Assembly: GCF_018145875.1 (NCBI RefSeq)
Contig: NZ_JAGSSV010000005.1
Span: 62,001-126,000 of the forward strand
Source: Marinomonas vulgaris
Lineage (GTDB): Bacteria; Pseudomonadota; Gammaproteobacteria; Pseudomonadales; Marinomonadaceae
Reading direction: 5' to 3'
Length of the DNA: 64,000 nt
A program made the position numbers and the translations under genes. Shown here in pieces: positions 56,105 through 64,000 of this stretch. Under the pieces are notes generated by a model. The model worked only from the letters and a program-made list of their open reading frames with translations, was not told where the DNA came from and ran no database searches. Each line of letters starts with the position of its first letter. Position 1 is the first letter of the stretch.

Positions 56105-56584
56105 TCAAGTTGGTGATGCATGCCAACGCAACTGACAGCACGCGCCGGCAAAAAACTCTCCCTCGATAGCCGCAATGCTCGCTGTTGTCATAGCAAAGCT
56201 CAGCGGCAAAGGGTCTTGAGCTAAATAATCCACAAAGTGATGAGCAAAAGGCTGATGTGTTACCAGCAACACAGACTCATAAGGCTGCTTTTCCAGCCAA
56301 GTAGCCACTTCAATCTTATTTGCTTCTGGTGTGATTAAAGGACAAGTCTCCACGACAACAGACGTATCCAATTCAGCCAAAAAGATTTTCGCCGTTTGTT
56401 GCGCACGGACAAAAGGACTGACAAAAACAGCACCCAAGGTTTCGGACCGACTCTTAAATTGTTTTGCCGCGGTTTTCACCTCAGCCACACCCAATTCAGT
56501 CAGCTCACGTAACTCATCTTTTGCATACCCAAAAGCTTGGGCGTTGCCATGCCTTAACACATACAGTCGTTTACGCATTGTCAT
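56105..56584 (-). CDS. sixA: Phosphohistidine phosphatase SixA
   Basis: A 159-residue histidine phosphatase. The catalytic LRHGNAQ motif is near residue 10, and the second His is in TTHQP-like VTHQPFAHHF near residue 109. In E. coli SixA dephosphorylates the ArcB HPt domain and the nitrogen-type PTS protein. Its start overlaps the end of the DUF4389 gene by 14 bases; translation may begin at either of two ATGs two codons apart. Confidence 0.92.
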   Translation of the reverse strand: MTMRKRLYVLRHGNAQAFGYAKDELRELTELGVAEVKTAAKQFKSRSETLGAVFVSPFVRAQQTAKIFLAELDTSVVVETCPLITPEANKIEVATWLEKQPYESVLLVTHQPFAHHFVDYLAQDPLPLSFAMTTASIAAIEGEFFAGACCQLRWHASPT

Positions 56585-56855
56585 CCGTGCCTGATTGAGG
56601 CCATGGTTGAAATGGAAAAGGTTTTTCTTCTGTTTGATAGGACAAGAAAGAAAAAATCTGGCGAATAAACAAAGCTATGCTTTTTAACCAAGAACCAAGA
56701 GTTTCAGGCTCAGTTTTAGAGCCAAACTTAATCATACTGACCAATACCAGCAAGAAACCAAACACGGTCACAGCAATGTTTAATATCACCCAAAATAACA
56801 ACATAAAAATCACACGAAACCAAAAACCTTGGTCAGAATAGCCAGGCTTAGACAT
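56571..56855 (-). CDS. DUF4389 membrane protein
   Basis: A 94-residue inner-membrane protein with two predicted helices (about 12-35 and possibly 55-70) and a charged C-terminus. FWFRVIFMLLFWVILN near residue 9 is characteristic of DUF4389. I chose the ATG at 56855, which overlaps the gpsA stop by eight bases and has GAGGAG upstream; the open frame extends 16 codons into gpsA. Function unknown. It is coupled to gpsA and sixA. Confidence 0.88.
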   Translation of the reverse strand: MSKPGYSDQGFWFRVIFMLLFWVILNIAVTVFGFLLVLVSMIKFGSKTEPETLGSWLKSIALFIRQIFSFLSYQTEEKPFPFQPWPQSGTDDNA

Positions 56856-57876
56856 TATCTTTCTCCTCATGTGTCGCAAATTCGACATCCCATTTTTGCT
56901 CACCCGTCATCATTGAATCAATCAAAGATTCCAATGTCGCGTGCTCAAATAACAATTTAGACAAACCTTCAGCTAAAGGCATATACAAGTCATTGCGGCG
57001 CGCTTCTTCAACAACCATTTTAAGAGTGTTCACGCCTTCAGCTACTTCACCAATTCCTCCGACAGCATCCGCTAGAGGCTGACCAGAACCTATGGCAAAA
57101 CCAACACGATAATTTCGGCTCAAGGGTGATGTACAGGTAGCAATTAAATCGCCCATTCCCGCCAGGCCCAGAAATGTCATGGGATTGGCACCAAAATGTA
57201 CCGCAAAACGACTCATCTCAGCTAAACTGCGAGTCATAATCATCGACATGGTATTTTCACCCACCTTAAGCGCTTTAGCCAATCCACATACAATGGCATA
57301 AATATTCTTCAACGCCCCGGCCAACTCAACACCTTTGCTGTCTCTACTTTCATACAGTCGAAACGTCGGCGACTTCAACAATTCAATCACGCGAAGACGA
57401 ACCTGTTCGTCCGCACTAGCAATAACAGAACCCGTCATTTGCCCTGCGGCAATTTCTTTGGCTAAGTTTGGGCCGCTCAATACCCCAATATGTTGAGTAG
57501 ATGGGTTTCTACGCAATACATCGCTCATTAGCTCAAAATGGTTAGGGTTGAAGCCTTTTGTTGTACTGATTAATATTTTATCCGCTGTCAATAAGGGTGC
57601 GATACGCTTAACCACCTGTTCAAAGGATTTAGAGGGAATAGAAACAAACACAGTGTCACTGTCTCGTATAGCCTGCTCTAAATTACTGGTTGCTAATAGC
57701 TCCTGATGTAAGGGCGAATCGGGTAAATAACGGCTATTTAACCCCGTTAAATTAATCTCATCTACTTGTTGCTCATTGCGCATCCACTGACTAACTTGGT
57801 GACCATTTTTAGCCATAATGTTAGCCAACACAGTACCAAAACTACCACCACCTAATACGCAAACAGAATGTTTCAT
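56848..57876 (-). CDS. gpsA: Glycerol-3-phosphate dehydrogenase (GpsA)
   Basis: NAD(P)-dependent enzyme that makes sn-glycerol 3-phosphate for phospholipids. The Rossmann loop GGGSFGTVLANIMAKNG is at the N-terminus, the catalytic Lys is in ALKNIYAI near residue 190, and GLAGMGDL is near residue 245. 342 residues. It leads the gpsA-DUF4389-sixA unit. Confidence 0.97.
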   Translation of the reverse strand: MKHSVCVLGGGSFGTVLANIMAKNGHQVSQWMRNEQQVDEINLTGLNSRYLPDSPLHQELLATSNLEQAIRDSDTVFVSIPSKSFEQVVKRIAPLLTADKILISTTKGFNPNHFELMSDVLRRNPSTQHIGVLSGPNLAKEIAAGQMTGSVIASADEQVRLRVIELLKSPTFRLYESRDSKGVELAGALKNIYAIVCGLAKALKVGENTMSMIMTRSLAEMSRFAVHFGANPMTFLGLAGMGDLIATCTSPLSRNYRVGFAIGSGQPLADAVGGIGEVAEGVNTLKMVVEEARRNDLYMPLAEGLSKLLFEHATLESLIDSMMTGEQKWDVEFATHEEKDNV

Positions 57877-57970
57877 ACTCTTGATTTCTCTTAGAAAGAT
57901 CGCCTTGTTAATAAGACAAAAAACATTAACACCAATAAAAAAGACCGCGAAAGAACAATGCAGTTAGCGA

Positions 57971-59392
57971 CTAAGAAGAACAGCTCACTTCTAACGACTT
58001 ACCCCAACTAGGTGCCCTTTGTGCTAACGCCTCAGATTCTATGTGCTCCTCAAAAGGACGATTAAGCACGTTGAGCAATCGGCGAAATAATAAATAGTCA
58101 CCCTGCTCTGCAGCTTGAATAGCTTCATGAGCCAGATAATTACGCAGAATGAACTTTGGATTCACTGATAACATCGACTGACTGACCACTTCCCAGGAAC
58201 GTCCTTCTTCCAATCTCACCGCTTGATAGTTTAGTAGCCAATCTTGTAAACGCTGCCTGTCCACAACTTCGTCTAATAAAGGTGTGAATTCATCTGGCTT
58301 GAGGTGACTTAGCAAACGAAAGAAAACCGTATAGTCGAGTTTCTCAACGGACAAAATAGTCAACAGCGGCGTCAATACCGCTTGAAGGCTAGCATCAGAA
58401 ACAAGGCCCATTTTCTCAAGCATTAACCCATTATAGTGTGCTTGCAACTCTACTTCATACTGTTCCAGAATGCTCACGAGCTGATGTTTTTCAAGACGTT
58501 TTGAGAAGCATTTCAACAAGCAATTTAAATTCCACAACCCTACACCTGGTTGACGTGAAAATGCATATCGACCTTCATAATCGGAGTGATTGCATACCCA
58601 ATCTGGCTCATAATCTTCCATAAAACCGTAAGGACCATAGTCGATAGTCTCACCGGTGAAAGAAAAATTATCCGTGTTCATCACCCCATGCTGAAATCCA
58701 ATCACATGCCATTTCGCTATCATATGAGCTGTACGCTTCACTACTTCTGTCAGCATATTTTCAAGTGGCGAATCAGTATCTAAACACTCAGGATAATAAT
58801 ACTGTAGACAATAGTCGATAAGCTGATCTAGCTCCGCATGTTTGCCTTGATAGAAAAAATATTCAAAGTGACCAAAACGAATATGACCATAAGCCGTGCG
58901 CAGCAACATTGCGCCTACTTCTGGCGTTTCTCGGTAAACCGCTTGACGGCTATCATAAAGTGCCAAAGCACGTGAAGTAGGGACAGATAAGGCGGACATT
59001 GCCTCGCTTGCTAGGTACTCACGAATACAAGAGCGCAGAACGGCGCGACCATCACCACGTCGAGAAAACGGGGTCAAGCCAGCCCCCTTCATGTGCAAAT
59101 CGTAGAGACGGCCATCTGAGCCAGTAATTTCACCCAATAAGACACCACGTCCATCACCAAGGCGTGGTGAAAAACCACCAAACTGATGACCCGCGTACAC
59201 CATGCTAAGACTCTCAGGCACAGGCACTTCGCCACTTAACTGGCGCTTGGTTTCGTCGGATTTAAAATCGATGGATAAAAAATCAGCCAGCGCAGGGTTA
59301 AACTCAACCAAACGCTGTTCTGATAAAGGCTGAATGAGCGTTTTCGCAGAAAACGCCTCACCCAGTTGTGCAAAGTGATGTTCTAAATTCAT
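57971..59392 (-). CDS. selO: Protein adenylyltransferase SelO (YdiU)
   Basis: Pseudokinase-fold enzyme that transfers AMP to proteins. The 473-residue length matches E. coli YdiU. Key segments are MKGAGLTPFSRRGDGRAVLR near residue 100, GVMNTDNFS near residue 233 (metal and catalytic Asp), and the C-terminal SCSS, which has Cys in place of selenocysteine. It is monocistronic, in the same direction as its neighbours. Confidence 0.94.
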   Translation of the reverse strand: MNLEHHFAQLGEAFSAKTLIQPLSEQRLVEFNPALADFLSIDFKSDETKRQLSGEVPVPESLSMVYAGHQFGGFSPRLGDGRGVLLGEITGSDGRLYDLHMKGAGLTPFSRRGDGRAVLRSCIREYLASEAMSALSVPTSRALALYDSRQAVYRETPEVGAMLLRTAYGHIRFGHFEYFFYQGKHAELDQLIDYCLQYYYPECLDTDSPLENMLTEVVKRTAHMIAKWHVIGFQHGVMNTDNFSFTGETIDYGPYGFMEDYEPDWVCNHSDYEGRYAFSRQPGVGLWNLNCLLKCFSKRLEKHQLVSILEQYEVELQAHYNGLMLEKMGLVSDASLQAVLTPLLTILSVEKLDYTVFFRLLSHLKPDEFTPLLDEVVDRQRLQDWLLNYQAVRLEEGRSWEVVSQSMLSVNPKFILRNYLAHEAIQAAEQGDYLLFRRLLNVLNRPFEEHIESEALAQRAPSWGKSLEVSCSS

Positions 59393-59420
59393 CTTGCCTC
59401 ACTTCACGATAAGCTATGTA

Positions 59421-60791
59421 TTATCGTGTTGTATCAACCATGTATTCACAACGAATGCTTTCACCCACTACTTTTTCAATTTCTGGGATCATAAAGGCAT
59501 CGTCTTCACTGGCAAAGCTGACGGATTTACCCGTTTCCCCACCACGGCCAGTTCGACCAATACGGTGCACATAATCTTCTGGGTCTTCTGGTAAAGCATA
59601 ATTGACCACTAACTGTACATTATCAACATGGATACCACGCCCAGCAACGTCGGTTGCGACCAATACTTGGATAACACCATCTTTGAAGTTTTTCAGTGTT
59701 TTTACGCGTTTATCTTGGGCGACTTCACCAGACAAAATAGCGCAGTTAATGTTGGCCTTACGCAAACGCTCGTACAAATCACGAGTTTCATCTCGGCGGT
59801 TAGCAAAAATAATCGTGCGCTGACCACCATTTTCTTGAATAAGCTGCTTCAATACCGGCCACTTTTGGTCTGCTTCAACCGTGTAAATCACCTGTTCAAT
59901 GTTTTGGTTGGTTGCTTCTTTAGGCACCACTGACACTTCTTTAGGGAAGTAGGTCCACTGCTGAGCCAGTGCTTGAATGTCCTTCGGGAAAGTCGCACTA
60001 AACAACATGGTCTGACGACTTTCTTTGTGCGGCGTCATACGAATAATGCTCTTTACATCGGGAATAAAGCCCATAGATAGCATGCGATCGGCTTCATCTA
60101 AAACCAGACACTCGACCTTACCAAGCTGGACTTTACGACTGCGTGCGAAGTCCAATAGCCGACCGGGTGTTGCCACCAAAATATCAACATTCTCGGTTTC
60201 CAAAGCGATTTTTTGTTTTTCATAACTTAAACCACCCACCAAGGTCACCACATTTAAATGGCAATTACTGGTCAACTTGATCGCTTCATCGGCAATCTGA
60301 ATGGCCAGCTCGCGAGTTGGCGCGATAATCAAGCCACGGGCAAAGTTATTCGGACGCTTTTCTTCTAGTGGGTAATCAAGGAAATCACTGATCATGGCAA
60401 TCAGAAAAGCGGCTGTTTTACCGGTTCCTGTTTGTGCCTGCCCGATAATGTCATACCCCAACAGAGTCATCGGTAGTGTTTCCGCTTGGATTTCACTGCA
60501 GTACTCAAAACCCATTTCTGCGATAGATTTGATAACACGGTCGGGCAAGTTTAAATCGTGAAAGCGCAATTTACCTTCAACCGGCTCGACAGGAAAATCT
60601 TCAATCGACCAAATACTTTTGGCTGTTTTGGGTGCGTTTTGAGCTTTTGGTGACGCATCTGAATTGTCTGTAGATGAAGATTGATTATGATTATTCAGAT
60701 GTTCAGAATTTTTTGATCGTTTGCTGTTACGACGGGTGCGTTTGGGTTTAGTGGTAGTTTGTGTGGCAGCTTCTTGAGTTTGTTTTTCCAT
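59421..60791 (-). CDS. rhlB: DEAD-box RNA helicase, RhlB-like
   Basis: ATP-dependent RNA helicase. An N-terminal low-complexity basic stretch (about 1-60, Lys/Arg/Asn/Ser rich) precedes the helicase core: Q motif, Walker A AQTGTGKT near residue 118, DEAD (VLDEADRML) near residue 236, SAT and the HRIGRTGRGG motif near residue 420. In Pseudomonas the similar protein is annotated RhlB; a SrmB- or DbpA-like role is possible. It is a single gene, with dinG ending 108 bases upstream on the same strand. Confidence 0.88.
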   Translation of the reverse strand: MEKQTQEAATQTTTKPKRTRRNSKRSKNSEHLNNHNQSSSTDNSDASPKAQNAPKTAKSIWSIEDFPVEPVEGKLRFHDLNLPDRVIKSIAEMGFEYCSEIQAETLPMTLLGYDIIGQAQTGTGKTAAFLIAMISDFLDYPLEEKRPNNFARGLIIAPTRELAIQIADEAIKLTSNCHLNVVTLVGGLSYEKQKIALETENVDILVATPGRLLDFARSRKVQLGKVECLVLDEADRMLSMGFIPDVKSIIRMTPHKESRQTMLFSATFPKDIQALAQQWTYFPKEVSVVPKEATNQNIEQVIYTVEADQKWPVLKQLIQENGGQRTIIFANRRDETRDLYERLRKANINCAILSGEVAQDKRVKTLKNFKDGVIQVLVATDVAGRGIHVDNVQLVVNYALPEDPEDYVHRIGRTGRGGETGKSVSFASEDDAFMIPEIEKVVGESIRCEYMVDTTR

Positions 60792-60899
60792 ATTGGAATC
60801 TATACGCTTCTATTGTGTTTTGAGGATGATAATCTTTGCAAGGAGTGTACCTAATTGGTGTGGCTTTATCACCCCTTGCTTACGCTTTGTTGAGTTGCT

Positions 60900-63023
60900 T
60901 TATTGATAACGGTAAGGAGGTAGACTGCTTATCAACTGAGAACCATAACGCTTTGTTCGCAAACGCTTATCTAGGATATGAATATCACCCGCGTCGGTTT
61001 CACTTCTCAACAAGCGACCTGTCGCCTGCACTAGCCGTAAAGACGCATCTGGAATGGTGATTTCCATGAAGGGGTTACCGCCACGTTGTTGAATCCATTC
61101 CGCAAGCGTGGCTTCAACAGGATCGTCTGGCACAGCAAACGGAATTTTAGCGATGAAAACCGAAGTCAGATAGTCCCCCGGCAAGTCCACCCCTTCAGCA
61201 AAACTGGCTAAACCAAGTAATAAGCTGCCTTTGCCATCATCAATGTGAGCCTTATGAGAATCCAGTATCACCCGCTTAGACTGCTCCCCTTGCATCAAGA
61301 GTATATCTTGTAAACCAGCCGACAAGGCTTGAGCCACCTCTTCCATTTGTCGGCGAGAGGAAAACAACACCAAGCTTCCAGATTCTGGGTTAACGTTTTT
61401 ATTCAGGTAAGCTACGATTTCCGCTGTGTGCTGTTCAACACGATTCGGCTCATTGTCCATAGCAGGTACAATTAGGCGACCGTTTTGCTGAAAATCAAAC
61501 GGACTTAACACCCGTAAGTACTCGCTATCTCTTGGCACACCAGAACGCATATTAAAGCGATGAAATTGATTCAATGCCGTCAAGGTCGCCGATGTCACTA
61601 CCGCTCCAAAACATTTATCCCAAAGCTGCTGACGTAATGTGTTGGCCGCCAGAATAGGAGACGCCCCCAGTTCGATATCCTGCTCCATGCCTTGACCCGA
61701 TAACACCAGCCAGCGCGCGTTAGGCGGGTAATTTTGATCGTCCACCGTGGAATACAATTGCCACAGACCGACACATTGCTCTAAACGTCCTAAAATCACC
61801 CCCAAAATCGGCTGCCATGTTTCCGCCGTTTCTGGCGTGACGCCCATACCTTCATTTTGTTTGGTTTTTTTGCATTCATCTTGAATGCTTTCAATGCTGT
61901 TGAAGAGTTTTTGATAGGCCGTTTGCAGACTATACGCCAACTGGCGCAGCTCGTCGGGAATTTTGCCAAATTCAAATCTATGCTGGTTGTTCTCTTTATC
62001 AAGCCCCAGCCCTTGAATATAAGGCGCCAACCCTTGTTGAGAATATTGAATAAAATTCACAATGGTCTGAATTTGCTGAGGAATTTTAAGCAACAACTGT
62101 CCCGTCAAGCTAACATCATCAGTAAGCTCTTGCTTTAAATTAACCAAGTTTTTTTCCAATTGTCGAAGCCAGGTAATGCTTTGCTGTAGGCGCACCTCAT
62201 GACGGAAATGCCCAATGGCTTTGTCTGGTAAGTGATGACCCTCATCAAACACATAAATGGTTTCTTTTGGTGGTGTTAAAATAGCACCGCCACCGAGAGA
62301 CAAATCAGCCAACACAAGGTCATGATTGGCAACAATAACATCAGCCACCTCAATTTCAGCCCGCGCCTTGAAAAATGGGCAGGCTGAATAATTGGCGCAG
62401 TTACGATTAGTGCACTGCTGGTGATCTGTAGTGAGGCGTCGCCAGTCTTGCTCGCGCACAATACCAGACCAGTTATCCTTGTCTCCATCCCACTCGCCTT
62501 TTCCAAGCGCCGCATCCATTTCTTGATACAGAAGGGTATTCACATCATCGGAGCTTAAGTGCTGTTCAAACAAGCCAGCAAACATATCGTCCATGGCTTG
62601 CTCTTCAGAACTCAAAAATCCCTCTAGATTATTAAGACACAAATAACGACCTCGCCCTTTCGCCAGTGTGTACTTAAAACTTAGCTCTGTATGTTCTAGC
62701 AAATTAGGCAATTCTTTATGAAGAATTTGCTCTTGCAAGGCCACAGTGGCGGTGGATATGACCAAGGTTAACCCTCGCGCCTTGGCGATAGGAATGGCCG
62801 CCAAGCAGTAGGACAAGGTTTTACCCGTACCCGTACCTGCCTCGATAACAGCAACGTGTTTTTCATCCAGCCGCTCACCTTCTGAGCCTTGCTTTATATT
62901 GCCTAACGTACGAGCGATAGCCCCTATCATTTGGCGCTGTCCGGCTCTAGGTTTATGGGATTTAGCATCCAATGAAGCACGGTATGCAAGCTGAATTTGT
63001 TTTTTTAGTTCGTCTGAAAGCAT
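60900..63023 (-). CDS. dinG: ATP-dependent DNA helicase DinG
   Basis: XPD-like, iron-sulfur, 5'-3' helicase involved in DNA repair and replication-transcription conflicts. Walker A AGTGTGKT is at residues 62-69, the DEAH-like box is DEGH in FDEGHHLPD, and the Fe-S cysteines are Cys129 plus a cluster with QCTNRNCANYSAC near residue 207. 707 residues. It is divergent from lexA, and two SOS boxes lie in the 69-base shared region, so it is very likely LexA-controlled. Confidence 0.96.
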   Translation of the reverse strand: MLSDELKKQIQLAYRASLDAKSHKPRAGQRQMIGAIARTLGNIKQGSEGERLDEKHVAVIEAGTGTGKTLSYCLAAIPIAKARGLTLVISTATVALQEQILHKELPNLLEHTELSFKYTLAKGRGRYLCLNNLEGFLSSEEQAMDDMFAGLFEQHLSSDDVNTLLYQEMDAALGKGEWDGDKDNWSGIVREQDWRRLTTDHQQCTNRNCANYSACPFFKARAEIEVADVIVANHDLVLADLSLGGGAILTPPKETIYVFDEGHHLPDKAIGHFRHEVRLQQSITWLRQLEKNLVNLKQELTDDVSLTGQLLLKIPQQIQTIVNFIQYSQQGLAPYIQGLGLDKENNQHRFEFGKIPDELRQLAYSLQTAYQKLFNSIESIQDECKKTKQNEGMGVTPETAETWQPILGVILGRLEQCVGLWQLYSTVDDQNYPPNARWLVLSGQGMEQDIELGASPILAANTLRQQLWDKCFGAVVTSATLTALNQFHRFNMRSGVPRDSEYLRVLSPFDFQQNGRLIVPAMDNEPNRVEQHTAEIVAYLNKNVNPESGSLVLFSSRRQMEEVAQALSAGLQDILLMQGEQSKRVILDSHKAHIDDGKGSLLLGLASFAEGVDLPGDYLTSVFIAKIPFAVPDDPVEATLAEWIQQRGGNPFMEITIPDASLRLVQATGRLLRSETDAGDIHILDKRLRTKRYGSQLISSLPPYRYQ

Positions 63024-63050
63024 TTATATTATTGAGTATCGTTAAGAATG

Positions 63051-63085
63051 CTGTATATAATAACAGTTACTGTATAAACAACCAG
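63051..63085. promoter_or_regulatory. Two SOS (LexA) boxes between dinG and lexA
   Basis: CTGTATATAATAACAG (63051-63066) matches the consensus CTGT-N8-ACAG exactly. CTGTATAAACAACCAG (63070-63085) matches in all but one base (CCAG for ACAG). They are three bases apart and lie 8 to 42 bases upstream of the lexA start and about 28 bases from the dinG start, so LexA can control both genes. Confidence 0.93.
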
Positions 63086-63092
63086 ATGCCCT

Positions 63093-63716
63093 ATGATTAA
63101 ATTAACCAAAAGACAATCTGACGTACTAGAAACCATTCGCGAATTTATTAATGAAACGGGATTTCCACCAACCAGAGCCGAAATCGCACGCCGCCTCGGG
63201 TTTAAATCCCCGAACGCCGCCGAGGAACATTTAAAAGCCCTTTGCAAAAAAGGCGCGATAGAAATGCTCTCAGGTGCCTCACGAGGTATTCGGCTTGTTG
63301 AACCCGTAAATGAGGAAGCACCTAAGCAAGACCTGGGCTTACCTGTCATTGGTAAAGTAGCAGCAGGCTATCCTATTTTAGCGCAAGAAAACATTGCCTC
63401 ACATGTCAGCATACCTGACAACATGTTTTCACCAAAGGCCGATTACTTTTTATCTGTGTCTGGCACCAGCATGAAAGACGTTGGGATCATGGAAGGCGAT
63501 TTACTCGCGGTCCACAAAACCAACACGGTGCGCAATGGTCAAATCGTCGTGGCACGCATTGGCGACGAAGTCACCGTCAAACGCTTCGAACAAAAAGGCA
63601 AGATCGTTCGCTTGAAGCCTGAAAACGAGGCTTTCAACGACATCATTGTCGACCTTGAAAGTGAGGACTTTGCTATTGAAGGCTTGTCTGTCGGAGTTAT
63701 ACGGCAAGGCATTTGA
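63093..63716 (+). CDS. lexA: SOS repressor LexA
   Basis: Repressor of the SOS response that cleaves itself when RecA is activated. The winged-helix DNA-binding domain contains [20 protein letters not shown] near residues 27-46. The cleavage site is Ala91-Gly92 in KVAAGYPI, and the catalytic dyad is Ser126 (SGTSMKDVG) and Lys163. 207 residues, slightly longer than E. coli LexA (202). It autoregulates through the two SOS boxes and ends in its own terminator. Confidence 0.98.
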   Translation: MIKLTKRQSDVLETIREFINETGFPPTRAEIARRLGFKSPNAAEEHLKALCKKGAIEMLSGASRGIRLVEPVNEEAPKQDLGLPVIGKVAAGYPILAQENIASHVSIPDNMFSPKADYFLSVSGTSMKDVGIMEGDLLAVHKTNTVRNGQIVVARIGDEVTVKRFEQKGKIVRLKPENEAFNDIIVDLESEDFAIEGLSVGVIRQGI

Positions 63717-63749
63717 TCTTTTCGGCACCACAAGCTAAACAAAACAAGC

Positions 63750-63782
63750 AAAAAGGCGAAACACAAGTTTCGCCTTTTTTAT
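63750..63782 (+). terminator. lexA terminator (possibly bidirectional)
   Basis: AAAAAGGCGAAAC (63750-63762) pairs with GTTTCGCCTTTTT (63767-63779) over the loop ACAA. T follows on the plus strand, and the converging gene ending at 63802 may use the other strand. Confidence 0.93.
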
Positions 63783-63801
63783 ATCGTGAGCCGACCAGAT
63801 A

Positions 63802-64000
63802 TCAATGAAGAATTTTAGGCCGAAACTCGTCGTCATCTATGTGATCGGTGTCTTCGTCAAAAAACGATTCGTCGGAATAAACAAAATCTATACCTGCATG
63901 AAACATATGCTTAGCCAAATCGAAGTAACGATCTTTTAAATAAGACCGTGTATCATCTGAAATAGTCAGCGTGGCCAGAGGAACCGTTTCCTCTCCATCT
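63802..64000 (-). CDS. C-terminal end of an unrecognised acidic protein
   Basis: Only the last 65 codons are in the window, read on the minus strand and ending in TGA at 63802. The visible part contains LKDRYFDLAKHMFHAGIDFV and a very acidic tail with FFDEDTDHIDDDEF. No membrane helix is seen. It converges with lexA and shares its terminator region. I cannot name the family. It lies where sulA sits in Pseudomonas, but this fragment has no SulA features I recognise. Confidence 0.7.
   Translation of the reverse strand, partial: DGEETVPLATLTISDDTRSYLKDRYFDLAKHMFHAGIDFVYSDESFFDEDTDHIDDDEFRPKILH

Noticed and set aside
60838-60879. GCAAGG...CCTTGC inverted repeat between dinG and rhlB
   Set aside because: The stem is interrupted and has no T-run; it may be a weak terminator but is not convincing.
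1-64000. tRNA, rRNA, CRISPR, insertion sequence or prophage features
   Set aside because: None was found: the intergenic gaps are short and mostly explained by terminators and promoters, and no transposase, integrase or spaced direct repeats were seen.

Overview
This 64 kb window is a dense stretch of core chromosome from a gammaproteobacterium. Gene families and gene order resemble Pseudomonas and Oceanospirillales: a Pseudomonas-type ornithine decarboxylase, comEC-exbB-exbD-lpxK-ycaR-murB, lolC-lolD beside a DUF2062 gene, and plsX-fabD-fabG-acpP-fabF with no fabH. A marine Marinomonas-like bacterium is my best guess, but this is inference from protein and synteny resemblance. I found no tRNA, rRNA, CRISPR array, insertion sequence, prophage or toxin-antitoxin signal.

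Layout. 1-2.6 kb: 5' part of cysN, then cysD (sulfate activation), then a membrane-anchored coiled-coil protein. 2.8-5.4 kb: Fe superoxide dismutase, a TerB-like gene overlapping an unrecognised gene, and a paired YeeE/YedE sulfur-transport module. 5.7-10.7 kb: ornithine decarboxylase, a MOSC protein, the ABC-F protein YbiT, a cyclic-nucleotide-binding protein and a RidA protein. 10.8-15.1 kb: metH followed by a corrinoid adenosyltransferase. 15.3-22.8 kb: a coiled-coil lipoprotein with a C-terminal membrane helix, pepN, DUF2797, yeaC, rhomboid protease and NAD kinase. 23-31 kb: a PLP desulfhydrase-like enzyme, YdiJ, a spermidine-synthase-like protein, phosphoglucomutase and a KAS III enzyme. 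31-41 kb: patatin; the overlapping envelope operon comEC-exbB-exbD-lpxK-ycaR-murB-murI; DUF2062; lolC-lolD. 41-47.5 kb: dapA-bamC-purC, bcp, queF, an ABC-2 exporter and a small unknown gene. 47.5-53.4 kb: yceD-rpmF-plsX-fabD-fabG-acpP-fabF, and yceF on the other strand. 53.4-64 kb: rssA-like patatin, DUF4892, hydrolase, sixA, DUF4389, gpsA, selO, rhlB-like helicase, dinG and lexA (divergent, with SOS boxes between), and the end of an unrecognised gene.

Functional themes are cell-envelope building (lipid A, peptidoglycan precursors, lipoprotein export, Bam, fatty acid and phospholipid synthesis) and one-carbon and sulfur metabolism (cysDN, metH, YeeE pair). The SOS control point is at dinG/lexA. 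Many genes are followed by clear intrinsic terminators, listed separately. With the starts chosen here only one gap exceeds 300 bases (9447-9753), and it has its own entry.

I did not find a convincing new multi-gene system. The most unusual items are the ComEC protein whose C-terminal metallo-beta-lactamase region has lost its metal motif, the putative double-anchored envelope-spanning lipoprotein at 15.3-17.0 kb, the RBS-overlapping palindrome ahead of the YeeE pair, and the absence of fabH from the fatty-acid cluster with a specialised KAS III elsewhere.
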